This document shows positions 25,387 to 34,288 of a stretch of DNA of 64,000 bases, piece by piece. A model generated the notes under the pieces. It saw only the letters and a list, made by a program, of their open reading frames with translations. It had not been told where the DNA came from and searched no databases. This stretch comes from Bacteroides ovatus (GTDB taxonomy: Bacteria; Bacteroidota; Bacteroidia; Bacteroidales; Bacteroidaceae), in assembly GCF_001314995.1 (NCBI RefSeq), contig NZ_CP012938.1, forward strand, positions 3,720,001 to 3,784,000, given 5' to 3'. Numbering within the stretch: position 1 is the first letter of the stretch; each line of letters starts with the position of its first letter. Both the position numbers and the translations under genes were made by a program.

Positions 25387-26577
25387 ATGATACAAATCTC
25401 CCCCGAAACTCAACTTTTTATCCGCGAACATTCATCGGACGATGTACGTGCACTGGCTTTACAAGCTAAAAAGTATCCGGATATAGATATGCCGACTGTC
25501 ATCACCCAAATTGCTGGAAGACAGGTTGCCGCCGAAAAGATTCCCTCATGGCGAGAAATAGAAGAGATATGGTATCCGAAACATCTGTCGCTAGAGCAAT
25601 GCTCTTCTGAAATCACTGCCCGCTACAAAGCCCGTCTTTTGCAGGGAGATTCGCTGACCGACCTCACCGGAGGCTTCGGCATAGACTGTTCTTTTCTTGC
25701 CACCGGATTCAAGTCCGCCACTTATGTAGAACGCCAGGAAGAGCTTTGTGAAATAGCGGCACACAACTTTCCCATCCTGAATCTAAACCATATAAACGTA
25801 AGAAATGAGGATGGAGTAGCCTATCTGCAATCAATGTCCCCCGTAGATTGTATCTTCCTCGACCCTGCCCGCCGCAATGAACACGGCGGAAAAACGGTCG
25901 CCATCTCCGACTGCGAACCGAACGTAGCCGAACTCGAAGCTCTTCTGCTTAACAAAGCCAACCGGGTAATGATAAAACTCTCTCCCATGCTCGATCTTTC
26001 ATTGGCACTAAAAGAGCTGAAACATACGCAGGAAATTCATATCCTATCCGTCAATAACGAATGTAAGGAACTACTCATCCTACTCGGACAAACATCACCG
26101 ACAGAAATCACCATTCATTGTGTAAACCTCCTCACGAAAGGGACTCAAGAAGAACAACACCTCGTATTCACCCGCGAACAGGAGCAGCGTAGCCAATGTA
26201 CTTATACCGATTCTTTAGGAAATTACCTTTACGAGCCGAATGCATCTCTTCTGAAAGCCGGTGCCTTCCGCAGCATTGCCGCAGCCTACCCCGTCCGGAA
26301 ACTGCACCCCAACAGTCATCTTTATACCTCCGATTCTTTCATTGAAAACTTCCCCGGAAGAATCTTCCGCATTGTCAACCAGTGCAGTTTCAATAAAAAA
26401 GAAGTAAAGGAGAATCTGGCAGATCTGAAAAAAGCAAATGTGACTGTCCGCAACTTTCCCGCCACAGTGGCCGAACTTCGCAAACGGCTCCATCTGACAG
26501 AAGGAGGAGATACTTACTTATTTGCCAGCACATTAAATAATGGGCAAAAAGTCATCATCCGCTGCGAGAAAGTCTGA
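25387..26577 (+). CDS. THUMP-like domain SAM-dependent methyltransferase
   Basis: 396 residues, cytoplasmic. Rossmann motif I is LTDLTGGFGIDC at about 89-100, then TYVERQEELCEIA, and motif IV is CIFLDPARRN at about 156-165. The C-terminus NFPATVAELRKRLHL then GGDTYLFAS matches the THUMP-like domain that accompanies this methyltransferase type in Bacteroidetes and Actinobacteria. The N-terminal ~85 residues are helical. An RNA or nucleotide substrate is likely from the domain pair, but the exact target is unknown. Confidence 0.82.
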   Translation: MIQISPETQLFIREHSSDDVRALALQAKKYPDIDMPTVITQIAGRQVAAEKIPSWREIEEIWYPKHLSLEQCSSEITARYKARLLQGDSLTDLTGGFGIDCSFLATGFKSATYVERQEELCEIAAHNFPILNLNHINVRNEDGVAYLQSMSPVDCIFLDPARRNEHGGKTVAISDCEPNVAELEALLLNKANRVMIKLSPMLDLSLALKELKHTQEIHILSVNNECKELLILLGQTSPTEITIHCVNLLTKGTQEEQHLVFTREQEQRSQCTYTDSLGNYLYEPNASLLKAGAFRSIAAAYPVRKLHPNSHLYTSDSFIENFPGRIFRIVNQCSFNKKEVKENLADLKKANVTVRNFPATVAELRKRLHLTEGGDTYLFASTLNNGQKVIIRCEKV

Positions 26578-26586
26578 ACTATTTGC

Positions 26587-26594
26587 TATTTTTG
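26587..26594 (+). promoter_or_regulatory. Candidate -7 box before the beta-barrel gene
   Basis: TATTTTTG, 31 bases before ATG 26625. It excludes an in-frame start at 26583, which would precede the transcript start. Confidence 0.4.
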
Positions 26595-26624
26595 CAAAAA
26601 GAAACACAATCTAAACTAATCCCG

Positions 26625-27278
26625 ATGAATCAAACACCCGTAAAAGCGATTCTATTATTAATCGTATTCACGCTGTCCTGTCATACTCGGCTTTTCTCAC
26701 AGAGAGATTTTGAGCGACATGAGTTCTCGTTTCATGCCGGCTATGGTGTGATGTTTCATAACCCTCCCACGCTAACGCTAAGTACCCACAGCTACCAACG
26801 TACACTTGCACAAGGCGTAAGCTGGGATGGACAATACCACTTCCGTCCTCTCAAACGCTTTATCTTCGGAGGAATCTACACCGGATTTTCTTCCAAAGGA
26901 AGCCATCTTGAAGGAAAAGACCATTTATGGATTCATTTCATCGGTACGCAAATCGGAATGTGTAATGCCAATACCAAACATTGGCAAATCCGGGTGACAA
27001 CCGGTCCCGGCGGAGTCATTCTACGGAACAACAGCGAGGTATTCGGCAACACACGAAAAGTAAGAGCCTTCACTATCGGTCTCCTCACTAATGCCAATCT
27101 TACCTATAAGCTGAATCCCAACTTGGGAGTCAGTTTAGGAGTGCAATATATGTATAGCGAACTACTTAGAATGAGGACTTACTATCACGAAGAAAAGGTT
27201 ACTGTAAAACTCAATTCAAATGATGATGTCAACCTCACGCGACTAAACATCACTACGGGATTATCCTATTATTTCTAA
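26625..27278 (+). CDS. Outer-membrane beta-barrel protein, uncharacterised
   Basis: 217 residues from ATG 26625 (MNQTPVKAILLLIVFTLSC, signal peptide ending near LFSQ). The mature part consists of alternating short strands such as FSFHAGYGVMF, WDGQYHFRPLKRFIFGGIYTGF, IRVTTGPGGVIL, LTYKLNPNLGVSLGVQYMY, and ends in the aromatic GLSYYF, the typical terminal strand of an outer-membrane barrel. About eight strands are expected. No specific family recognised. A lipoprotein gene follows after 20 bases and is likely co-transcribed. Confidence 0.75.
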   Translation: MNQTPVKAILLLIVFTLSCHTRLFSQRDFERHEFSFHAGYGVMFHNPPTLTLSTHSYQRTLAQGVSWDGQYHFRPLKRFIFGGIYTGFSSKGSHLEGKDHLWIHFIGTQIGMCNANTKHWQIRVTTGPGGVILRNNSEVFGNTRKVRAFTIGLLTNANLTYKLNPNLGVSLGVQYMYSELLRMRTYYHEEKVTVKLNSNDDVNLTRLNITTGLSYYF

Positions 27279-27298
27279 CATCCACTAAAAAAAGCACT

Positions 27299-27784
27299 AT
27301 GAAGAAATATATACTCATTCTCTTTTCCATCATCAGCTTTTGGAGCTGTAAAGAAACGGAAAACGAATCGATCGACATCACCGTTTTGCCTTCTGCCACC
27401 ACTACAGGAGCCAACACATTCGGTTGCCTAATGGACGGCTGGGTTTATGTGGGAGGGCGATACCTGAATTGGGGACACTCGTATGTATGGACGTATGATT
27501 CATTCTACTATTACACAGAAGAAGACAAACTCTCCGTTAATGTTTCAGTAAAGCCCGGTATCAATCTATCTTTCACTATTTTATCGCCCCAAGAAGGCAA
27601 AGAATCAACGATTACCGATATAGAGTTCGGAAGAGAAGAGCTGGAAGACGGAACAGCTTTCATAAGCCGTTTCGACACAGAAATGAAAATCATCAGTGTC
27701 ACATTCGGTAACGGCAAACGGCTGACTAACGGACGTTTTGATATTCATTATACAGAACACGACAGTAGCAAATATCCCCAATAA
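27299..27784 (+). CDS. Small lipoprotein, DUF6252-like
   Basis: 161 residues. Signal peptide with lipobox FWSC, Cys17. The segment LPSATTTGANTFGCLMDGWV after the signal is the hallmark I associate with DUF6252 lipoproteins of Bacteroidetes. The rest is strand-rich, with no catalytic motif. It probably forms a two-gene unit with the upstream barrel protein. Function unknown. The 136-base gap to the convergent MscS gene holds only a 12-bp palindrome ACACTATAGTGT at 27796-27807. Confidence 0.65.
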   Translation: MKKYILILFSIISFWSCKETENESIDITVLPSATTTGANTFGCLMDGWVYVGGRYLNWGHSYVWTYDSFYYYTEEDKLSVNVSVKPGINLSFTILSPQEGKESTITDIEFGREELEDGTAFISRFDTEMKIISVTFGNGKRLTNGRFDIHYTEHDSSKYPQ

Positions 27785-27920
27785 ATGCAACCCAAACACT
27801 ATAGTGTAAAAATGTTCGACAAAAAACAACTTCCATATAGTAGACGGTTCTGGGTGTAACGGATATTATGAACAAAAACTAATTGCCGAATGAATGGGTA
27901 CGATGAATGAATTGAAAAAA

Positions 27921-29771
27921 CTATTCAGGTTTACTTTCTTCTCCGGCTTTATTAGAAGGATTATTGCTTTTCTGATACTCCTTGGGAGTGGTCGATTCAT
28001 TTCCATCCCGAACTGCCATATAGTGCGGTGACATGATTTCAATGCCGGCCTCATTAAATTTATCCTGAATATTCTGATGCAAATCCGAATAAATCTGTGC
28101 CATCTTATCTGCCTGTTTGATATAAGCATTAATTTGATAGACCGGATACCAGTCGCTCAACGAAGTTTCCAACACAAACGGACGCGGATCGTCCACCACA
28201 CCGGGAGTGTTCAACGCAGCATCAATCAATATCTGATTAACCTGCCGCCAGGGAACATCATAGCCGATAGATACTTCCGAGTGAATAATCAATCCATATT
28301 CGCGGGCTGAAGTACTGTAGTTTACTGTATGAGACGACATGATAAATGAATTGGGAACAGTCACAACCTCATTTTTAGGAGTCCGGATACGGGTGACAAG
28401 AGGAGTTTTTTCGATGATATCACCTGTGGTATCATTCAATTTGATCCGGTCGCCCATCTTGAACGGACGCATATAAGTAATCACCAGTCCGGCAATAATA
28501 TTACCGATAACCGTACTTGATCCGAGCGAAACGATCAATCCGACAAATACCGAAATACCTTGGAACACACCGGAATCGGAGCCCGGAAGATAAGGATAAA
28601 TCATCGCAATCATAAATGCATAAAGCAGGAAACGGGCGATATGGAAAGTCGGCATCGCCCAGTCCGGGTAGAAGCCGTTGATTTTGAGTCGTCCTGCTTC
28701 CACTTCACGTGCCAGATACAAGACGAGACGCACCAGATACCTCACAGCATACCAAATAACGATAATGGTAAACAACTTAGGAATATAGTCAATGATACCC
28801 ACAAAGATAGCGCGAATCGGATTCCATATATATCCCAACAGTTGATATGCCAACCCTTCTGTCTGCGGGAAGATGATAAAAATCAATGGTACGGTAAACA
28901 GTAGTTGCAATCCCATCAGTATATACCGCCCGATACTGGACAGGAATACTAACAGGTTTGCCTGTTTCTGCGCATCCAGCAATTCATATCCCTGGATAGA
29001 TACCGGTTTTATCTTCGTGTCTTTCAGACGCAAAATACGCGCTTTCAGTTTACGGAACAACCAGTTGGTCAAGCGGAACAGAAAATACTGTCCTACAATT
29101 ACCAACACAAAATAGAGCACACGCTTTGCCATTCGCCAAAGTCCGTGCTCCGCTTTCATCTCATGCAGTTTGGCGACAACGTTCTGCTGTCTTTCTTTAG
29201 CCAGCGAATCACGAGAGACTCCTTCCCACAAGGCGTCCTGATCGGTAAGAGAAAGCAGTACTTTGCTGCCGTACATCAAATCGGAAACAATGTCCGAATG
29301 GTCAATAGCAACAGAATCGGGTTTCAGATTAAAACGTCTTCCTATTTCTTCGATCGCTGCACCGGTCATCTGTGCACGTTGCTGGGGAGTATATCCGCCA
29401 CGTTTGGTGAAAAGGTAAAATAAGGTATCACCGTCCGCCACTACCGGCATGCCCTTAGTGAACTGCCGCAGGGAGTCGATACGCTGTCGCTGCTGTGCAT
29501 ATTTTACGGAGTCGGCGGTAGCCATCTGGAGCTTCATCTGCTCCATTTCCATCCGCATATTCGCCTCGTTGAGCCGGGCTTCTTCCAATGATTTCCGCAT
29601 ATTCACCAGATGGATAGAATCCGAATCCCGCTTCAAAGGAACATGTCCGCCCGTTATTGTATCTCCGGCAAATATCTTCTTAACCGCCTGTTCCAACTGT
29701 GCTTGCGCCCCGATTGCCAGGAAAGAAAAGAACAACACCAGTAACGACCGTTTTATTTTATTTATTTCCAT
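27921..29771 (-). CDS. MscS-family mechanosensitive channel with periplasmic extension
   Basis: 616 residues. Signal peptide MEINKIKRSLLVLFFSFL to AQAQ, then ~180 periplasmic residues with a coiled-coil (LEEARLNEANMRMEMEQMKLQ type region, about 55-100). Four or five membrane segments follow (about 208-410). The pore helix and beta domain are recognisable: GLIVSLGSSTVIGNIIAG, RPFKMGDRI, PLVTRIRTPKNE, VTVPNSFIMSS. The channel opens under membrane tension to release solutes at hypo-osmotic shock. The C-terminus after residue 590 is charged and disordered. It is transcribed away from the antiporter gene, with overlapping divergent promoters at 29828-29878. Confidence 0.92.
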   Translation of the reverse strand: MEINKIKRSLLVLFFSFLAIGAQAQLEQAVKKIFAGDTITGGHVPLKRDSDSIHLVNMRKSLEEARLNEANMRMEMEQMKLQMATADSVKYAQQRQRIDSLRQFTKGMPVVADGDTLFYLFTKRGGYTPQQRAQMTGAAIEEIGRRFNLKPDSVAIDHSDIVSDLMYGSKVLLSLTDQDALWEGVSRDSLAKERQQNVVAKLHEMKAEHGLWRMAKRVLYFVLVIVGQYFLFRLTNWLFRKLKARILRLKDTKIKPVSIQGYELLDAQKQANLLVFLSSIGRYILMGLQLLFTVPLIFIIFPQTEGLAYQLLGYIWNPIRAIFVGIIDYIPKLFTIIVIWYAVRYLVRLVLYLAREVEAGRLKINGFYPDWAMPTFHIARFLLYAFMIAMIYPYLPGSDSGVFQGISVFVGLIVSLGSSTVIGNIIAGLVITYMRPFKMGDRIKLNDTTGDIIEKTPLVTRIRTPKNEVVTVPNSFIMSSHTVNYSTSAREYGLIIHSEVSIGYDVPWRQVNQILIDAALNTPGVVDDPRPFVLETSLSDWYPVYQINAYIKQADKMAQIYSDLHQNIQDKFNEAGIEIMSPHYMAVRDGNESTTPKEYQKSNNPSNKAGEESKPE

Positions 29772-29827
29772 ACCTTATATTCCTTGATTATAATTAAGGT
29801 TAATCTAACATTTCATTAAAAACAGAG

Positions 29828-29878
29828 CAAACATACGGATTGTTTTTGACATTACCATTTCCAAATTGATTATCTTTG
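29828..29878. promoter_or_regulatory. Divergent promoter region (MscS / antiporter)
   Basis: Forward -7 box TATCTTTG at 29871-29878 with TTTTTG at 29843-29848 as a loosely spaced -33. Reverse -7 box TATGTTTG at 29835-29828 for the MscS gene. The forward box rules out an antiporter start upstream of ATG 29899. Confidence 0.5.
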
Positions 29879-29898
29879 CCACTAAAAGAGAAAAAAAT

Positions 29899-30888
29899 AT
29901 GAATATATTATTACTTATCGGGGGATTAATCCTCATTCTTCTAGGAGCTAACGGATTAACAGACGGTGCCGCCTCGGTAGCCAAGCGCTTTCACATCCCT
30001 CCCATCGTGATCGGACTTACCATCGTTGCATTCGGCACTTCTGCCCCGGAACTGACGGTCAGTGTATCTTCTGCTCTCAAAGGAAGCGCGGATATTGCCA
30101 TAGGCAACGTGGTGGGAAGTAACATTTTCAATACGTTGATGATTGTGGGCTGCACGGCCTTATTCGCCCCGATTGTCATCACCCGCAACACACTTAGAAA
30201 AGAGATACCGCTCTGCATACTTTCTTCTATTGTCTTGCTGATTTGTGCCAATGATGTATTTCTAGATAAAGCTCCGGAGAATATCCTGAACAGAGTAGAC
30301 GGCTTATTATTACTTTGTTTCTTTGTCATCTTCATGGGTTACACCTTTGCCATCGCCTCCAAGCCGGGCACAACGGAACAGGCGGGACAGATAGCACCTC
30401 CGACCATAGAAGAGGAGACAGAAATCAAATCACTCCCCTGGTGGAAATCCATTCTTTATATCATCGGAGGCTTGGCTGCCCTTATTTTTGGAGGTCAGTT
30501 GTTTGTTGACGGCGCTACGGGCATCGCCCGCAACCTGGGTGTCAGCGAATCGATTATCGGACTGACACTGGTTGCAGGAGGTACTTCCCTTCCTGAACTG
30601 GCTACGTCTATCGTTGCCGCATTAAAGAAGAATCCGGAAATTGCCATTGGAAATGTAATCGGTAGTAACCTCTTCAATATATTCTTTGTACTGGGATGTA
30701 GCGCCAGCATCACCCCTCTCCATCTTAGCGGAATTACCAACTTCGACCTGTTTACGCTAGTAGGTTCCGGTATCCTGCTCTGGTTATTCGGGCTGTTCTT
30801 TGCCAAAAGGACTATCACGAGAATCGAAGGAGGGATTATGATACTTTGTTATGTGGCGTACACGGTGGTACTGATTTATAACACTTAA
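29899..30888 (+). CDS. Calcium/sodium antiporter, CaCA family (YrbG-like)
   Basis: 329 residues from ATG 29899 (MNILLLIGGLILILLGAN). About ten membrane helices in two inverted halves, each with the ion-binding alpha repeat: VAFGTSAPELTVSV at about 39-52 with GNVVGSNIFNT, and VAGGTSLPELATSIVAAL in the second half with GNVIGSNLFNI. An acidic cytoplasmic loop (EEETEIKS) separates them. It exchanges Na+ (or H+) for Ca2+ across the inner membrane. Its last 4 bases overlap the convergent GH172-like gene, marking the left edge of the PUL. Confidence 0.92.
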   Translation: MNILLLIGGLILILLGANGLTDGAASVAKRFHIPPIVIGLTIVAFGTSAPELTVSVSSALKGSADIAIGNVVGSNIFNTLMIVGCTALFAPIVITRNTLRKEIPLCILSSIVLLICANDVFLDKAPENILNRVDGLLLLCFFVIFMGYTFAIASKPGTTEQAGQIAPPTIEEETEIKSLPWWKSILYIIGGLAALIFGGQLFVDGATGIARNLGVSESIIGLTLVAGGTSLPELATSIVAALKKNPEIAIGNVIGSNLFNIFFVLGCSASITPLHLSGITNFDLFTLVGSGILLWLFGLFFAKRTITRIEGGIMILCYVAYTVVLIYNT

Positions 30889-32882
30889 TTATTATAACAA
30901 AATACCTGATATTCAGCTTCATTCCAAGTATTTTTTCCCTCTTTAGACATAGAAACTGGTACGATACGAATATTTAATGATTTCTTTCCCTTAGTATACT
31001 TGGCTGGAATTTCAAAGTCATCTTCCAGCCAGCGTTTATAAGGGTTACTATCAGCTACATACCATAAACGTTCTGTAACCTCTTCACCATCAACAAAAAC
31101 ACGGGCTGCTTGTCGAACATCGTTTTGGTCGCTCAACCTACGCAAACGCACTCCTTCATTTTGAGAAGATATATTCACTCTAAAACTACTAAAACTTTCA
31201 AACCGGACGGTTTCTCCTACATATAAAATACGATCCTCATTTCCCTCAAAGAAACTTTCCAATTTTGTTCTGCGTACATTACCCATAGCTTTATAAGAGT
31301 GCCGTTTAATAGAACGAGAAGAGTTTAAATCCAAACTATCAGTTTTCACCAGTACATTTTTATCTTGACCATAATAGAATATAGTACCCGAGTGTTCCAA
31401 ATACTGATTGTTATATTCGCCCGACTCTATTCCAAACTTCAGTTCTGAATAGAAAGGATAACTATCGCCTATACAAAAACGAGTCATAGACCATGGGTTA
31501 TCCGAAAGACCGTCATACCCTCCCATTGGATGCACTTCAGGCGGGGTCGGGAATCCCCAACCATAACAAACATAACTTTCAGAACCGTCACTCTCAACTT
31601 GTGGTGTTCGTTTGCCGTCAATATATACACGAACATCCCCCTCGCAAGAAATGATATGTGAACGTTCGGCATGACATGTAACATGAGCAGCAACCATCTT
31701 TCCTCTTCCTTGAATAGCAGCTATCGGACTATCTATTCCTGCCACATGTTTTCGGGTATAATATGGTGTATTACGAAAGTATCCGGTATTAGATGTGGGA
31801 TAAACCGACCTGGAAACAGCTATTTCTGAGAATCCCAAAGAAACAGGAACGCCACTACGATTTTCAATTATTATCTTCGCATGCTTCCAATATGGCATTG
31901 GAAAATAATTATAAAACCAACCGTCTGTGTTATATCCTGACAGCAAATAGTTGGTATCGTGAAAGCCCAAAGAGTTGCCTCCCAAACACGCTAAAGGACA
32001 TGAAATATCGGGTTGCTGATGAGCATCCCAAAACATATGAATCCATACATCCTGCAAGTGCTGCTCATTAATCTCCGGAAAATAAAATTTTAAAGAACCA
32101 ATAGCTCCCTCTCCTTTTTCATCCAATAAAGTAATGGATTCGCCAGCATTAATCTTTTGTTCCGACTTACGATGATATGCCAATTGATCTTTGCACAAAA
32201 GATTACTTCCTTGTTTCTTCCATAATTGTATCAAAGTATCATAATTCTCCTTCCCGGTAAAGGTCTTGATACCATTGTCCGCATAAGTGTGGTATACAAC
32301 ATGTCCCCAACCTCCTTCACCTTTGGTTCTTTCATAACCTTCCAGTTTCACATCGGTGGTTACACGGCAGCCCTTGTTAAACGGCATTGGAACAAAACTC
32401 CGTGCAACACGTATGGGCCCTCTTCCGTTATCAAACGGACCAATATAACTTTCAGCCAAAGGTTTTATAAAAGGCTCTTTCTCTCCGAATTCAGATAAAT
32501 GTAAACTAAAACGAGGCGTTTCTTCTCCATCAAAATAAAAACGGAAGAGCGGATCACTTGAACTCATATAGCGATGTTGTACAAGATTATAAATACATCC
32601 CGGACCATCAACATCAAATATTACCCATTCTCCACGTTGATCCTGGTAAAGACTCCAGTCCCAGTCGGCATTCTTTCCTCTTTTATCAATACTACCTTCA
32701 TAATGGACAGAGATTCCACGATCTAACAGGGGCAAAGATGCAATATCAACCATTCGAGATATACCATAAGATATACTATCAGTCTGCCAACCCGACTGTG
32801 CTACAGAGACTATCGAGCCAATTGCCGACAATGACACAACCCCGAAAACAACAAAACAAACTAAAAAAATACTTCTTTTCAT
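30885..32882 (-). CDS. DUF2961 / GH172-family protein
   Basis: 665 residues with an N-terminal hydrophobic signal (MKRSIFLVCFVVFGVVSLSA). The segment LYQDQRGEWVIFDVDGPGC and FRFYFDGEETPRFSL, with PFNKGCRVT further on, are characteristic of DUF2961 proteins, now glycoside hydrolase family 172, whose known members act on fructofuranose or arabinofuranose linkages. The C-terminal ~150 residues form a beta-sandwich. It is the only reverse gene of the PUL, divergent from GH5_2. The name SusCD-linked enzyme is by position; the sugar it removes here is not known. Confidence 0.8.
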   Translation of the reverse strand: MKRSIFLVCFVVFGVVSLSAIGSIVSVAQSGWQTDSISYGISRMVDIASLPLLDRGISVHYEGSIDKRGKNADWDWSLYQDQRGEWVIFDVDGPGCIYNLVQHRYMSSSDPLFRFYFDGEETPRFSLHLSEFGEKEPFIKPLAESYIGPFDNGRGPIRVARSFVPMPFNKGCRVTTDVKLEGYERTKGEGGWGHVVYHTYADNGIKTFTGKENYDTLIQLWKKQGSNLLCKDQLAYHRKSEQKINAGESITLLDEKGEGAIGSLKFYFPEINEQHLQDVWIHMFWDAHQQPDISCPLACLGGNSLGFHDTNYLLSGYNTDGWFYNYFPMPYWKHAKIIIENRSGVPVSLGFSEIAVSRSVYPTSNTGYFRNTPYYTRKHVAGIDSPIAAIQGRGKMVAAHVTCHAERSHIISCEGDVRVYIDGKRTPQVESDGSESYVCYGWGFPTPPEVHPMGGYDGLSDNPWSMTRFCIGDSYPFYSELKFGIESGEYNNQYLEHSGTIFYYGQDKNVLVKTDSLDLNSSRSIKRHSYKAMGNVRRTKLESFFEGNEDRILYVGETVRFESFSSFRVNISSQNEGVRLRRLSDQNDVRQAARVFVDGEEVTERLWYVADSNPYKRWLEDDFEIPAKYTKGKKSLNIRIVPVSMSKEGKNTWNEAEYQVFCYNN

Positions 32883-33185
32883 AAGGTGATAAATATAAAA
32901 TAAAACATGAATCTATCTATAAAATTTAATTCATAAAAGTACGGCAACTTATATAAGCATACAACCACTTTATTATCAAATCAATATACTATTTTAACCT
33001 TCAAGCCATCTGTTATCATATTTATTTTCCGGCTTAATCTTTTTTGTATATATAATAAGGTAATATACTCTTGCCTTAAATAAATAGTAAGAAAAGTATC
33101 AGTATATGATAACAAAGCACTTTTTTACATATTTTTTTTGTGCTTACTTTGCAACGTCCATCTTATATGTTATACCTAATTTATT
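32883..33185. promoter_or_regulatory. Divergent control region of the PUL with 11-bp inverted repeat
   Basis: 303-base AT-rich gap with no gene. TGTTATCATAT (33011-33021) and ATATGATAACA (33104-33114) are perfect inverted complements 82 bases apart, placed between the GH172-like gene and GH5_2. A box resembling the -7 element (TTACTTTG) lies at about 33144-33151. The arms are candidate operators for a PUL regulator encoded elsewhere. Confidence 0.5.
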
Positions 33186-34169
33186 ATGAAAATGAAGAAA
33201 GTCATTTTGTTTATCACCTTATTCTCCATGATATCATTATTCAGTTACAGTAAAGATCCTGTAAAACAATGGGGACAACTACAAGTAAAAGGTAATCAAT
33301 TATGCAGCCAAACCGGAGACTCTATTGTATTAAGAGGGGTTAGTTATGGCTGGCACAACCTATGGCCCAGATTTTACAATAAGCAATCTGTGAAATGGTT
33401 GAAAAAAGATTGGAAATGTACCGTTTTACGCGCCGCCATGGGAACAGTTATTGAAGACAACTACATTGAAAATCCGGAATTTGCATTAAAATGCATGAAT
33501 AAAGTGATTAAAGCGGCAATTAAAAACGACCTCTATATAATAATCGACTGGCATACTTATTATCCACAAAAAAAAGAAGCAAAAGCATTTTTCTCAATGA
33601 TGGCACAGAAATACGGAAAATATCCTCATATTATTTATGAAATATACAACGAACCTATGGAAGACAGTTGGGAAAGTGTGAAAGAATATGCAACTGATAT
33701 TATCTCTGAAATACGTAAATATGATCCTGATAATATCATTCTTGTAGGCAGCCCACACTGGGACCAAGACTTACACCTGGTAGCAGAAAGTCCTTTAGAA
33801 GGATTCAATAATATAATGTATACCCTCCATTTCTATGCCGCCACTCATAAACAAGAGTTACGGGATAGAGCTGAAGCAGCATGGGAAAAAGGAATTCCCA
33901 TTTTTGTGTCTGAATGTGCAGGCATGGAATGTACTGGCGATGGCCCATTAGATATACCAGAATGGACTCGTTGGGTAGAATGGCTGGAAAGCAAAAAGAT
34001 CAGCTGGGTTAACTGGTCCATTTCAGACAAGAACGAAACTTGCTCCATGATTCTTCCGCGAGCAAACAAAAACGGAGGATGGGACGAGTCTTTAATAAAA
34101 CCTGCAGGACGTCAAAGCCGTAAGTTTATCCGACAATACAACTCACATATTTATAAAAATAAAGAATGA
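33186..34169 (+). CDS. GH5 subfamily 2-like endo-beta-1,4-glucanase
   Basis: 327 residues, signal peptide MKMKKVILFITLFSMIS then about 300 catalytic residues. WGQLQVKGNQLCSQTGDS, LRGVSYGWHNLW, WLKKDWKCTVLRAAMG and YEIYNEPMED follow the order of GH5_2 cellulases. Acid/base is Glu156 in YNEP; the nucleophile is Glu243 in IFVSECAGM, where the usual E-W/Y-G is replaced by E-C-A-G. It should hydrolyse internal beta-1,4-glucosyl bonds, probably in the periplasm since no lipobox is present. First gene of the rightward PUL transcript or a unit of its own; SusC follows after 119 bases with its own -7 box. Confidence 0.85.
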   Translation: MKMKKVILFITLFSMISLFSYSKDPVKQWGQLQVKGNQLCSQTGDSIVLRGVSYGWHNLWPRFYNKQSVKWLKKDWKCTVLRAAMGTVIEDNYIENPEFALKCMNKVIKAAIKNDLYIIIDWHTYYPQKKEAKAFFSMMAQKYGKYPHIIYEIYNEPMEDSWESVKEYATDIISEIRKYDPDNIILVGSPHWDQDLHLVAESPLEGFNNIMYTLHFYAATHKQELRDRAEAAWEKGIPIFVSECAGMECTGDGPLDIPEWTRWVEWLESKKISWVNWSISDKNETCSMILPRANKNGGWDESLIKPAGRQSRKFIRQYNSHIYKNKE

Positions 34170-34224
34170 TAAAATAATATCAGTTTTAGGCAAATAACGT
34201 CAATAATTTACATTCCTTATTTAC

Positions 34225-34232
34225 TAGCTTTG
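34225..34232 (+). promoter_or_regulatory. Candidate -7 box of the SusC operon
   Basis: TAGCTTTG matches TAnnTTTG, 57 bases before ATG 34289. No clear -33 element, as is common for activator-dependent promoters. Confidence 0.45.
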
Positions 34233-34288
34233 CATCAATAATAAATGTACGAGATTTTATACTAAAGTTAATTTTAAATTTGATAAAA

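Noticed and set aside
27796..27807. 12-bp palindrome ACACTATAGTGT between convergent genes
   Set aside because: Single short palindrome in AT-rich sequence with no T-run; likely chance.
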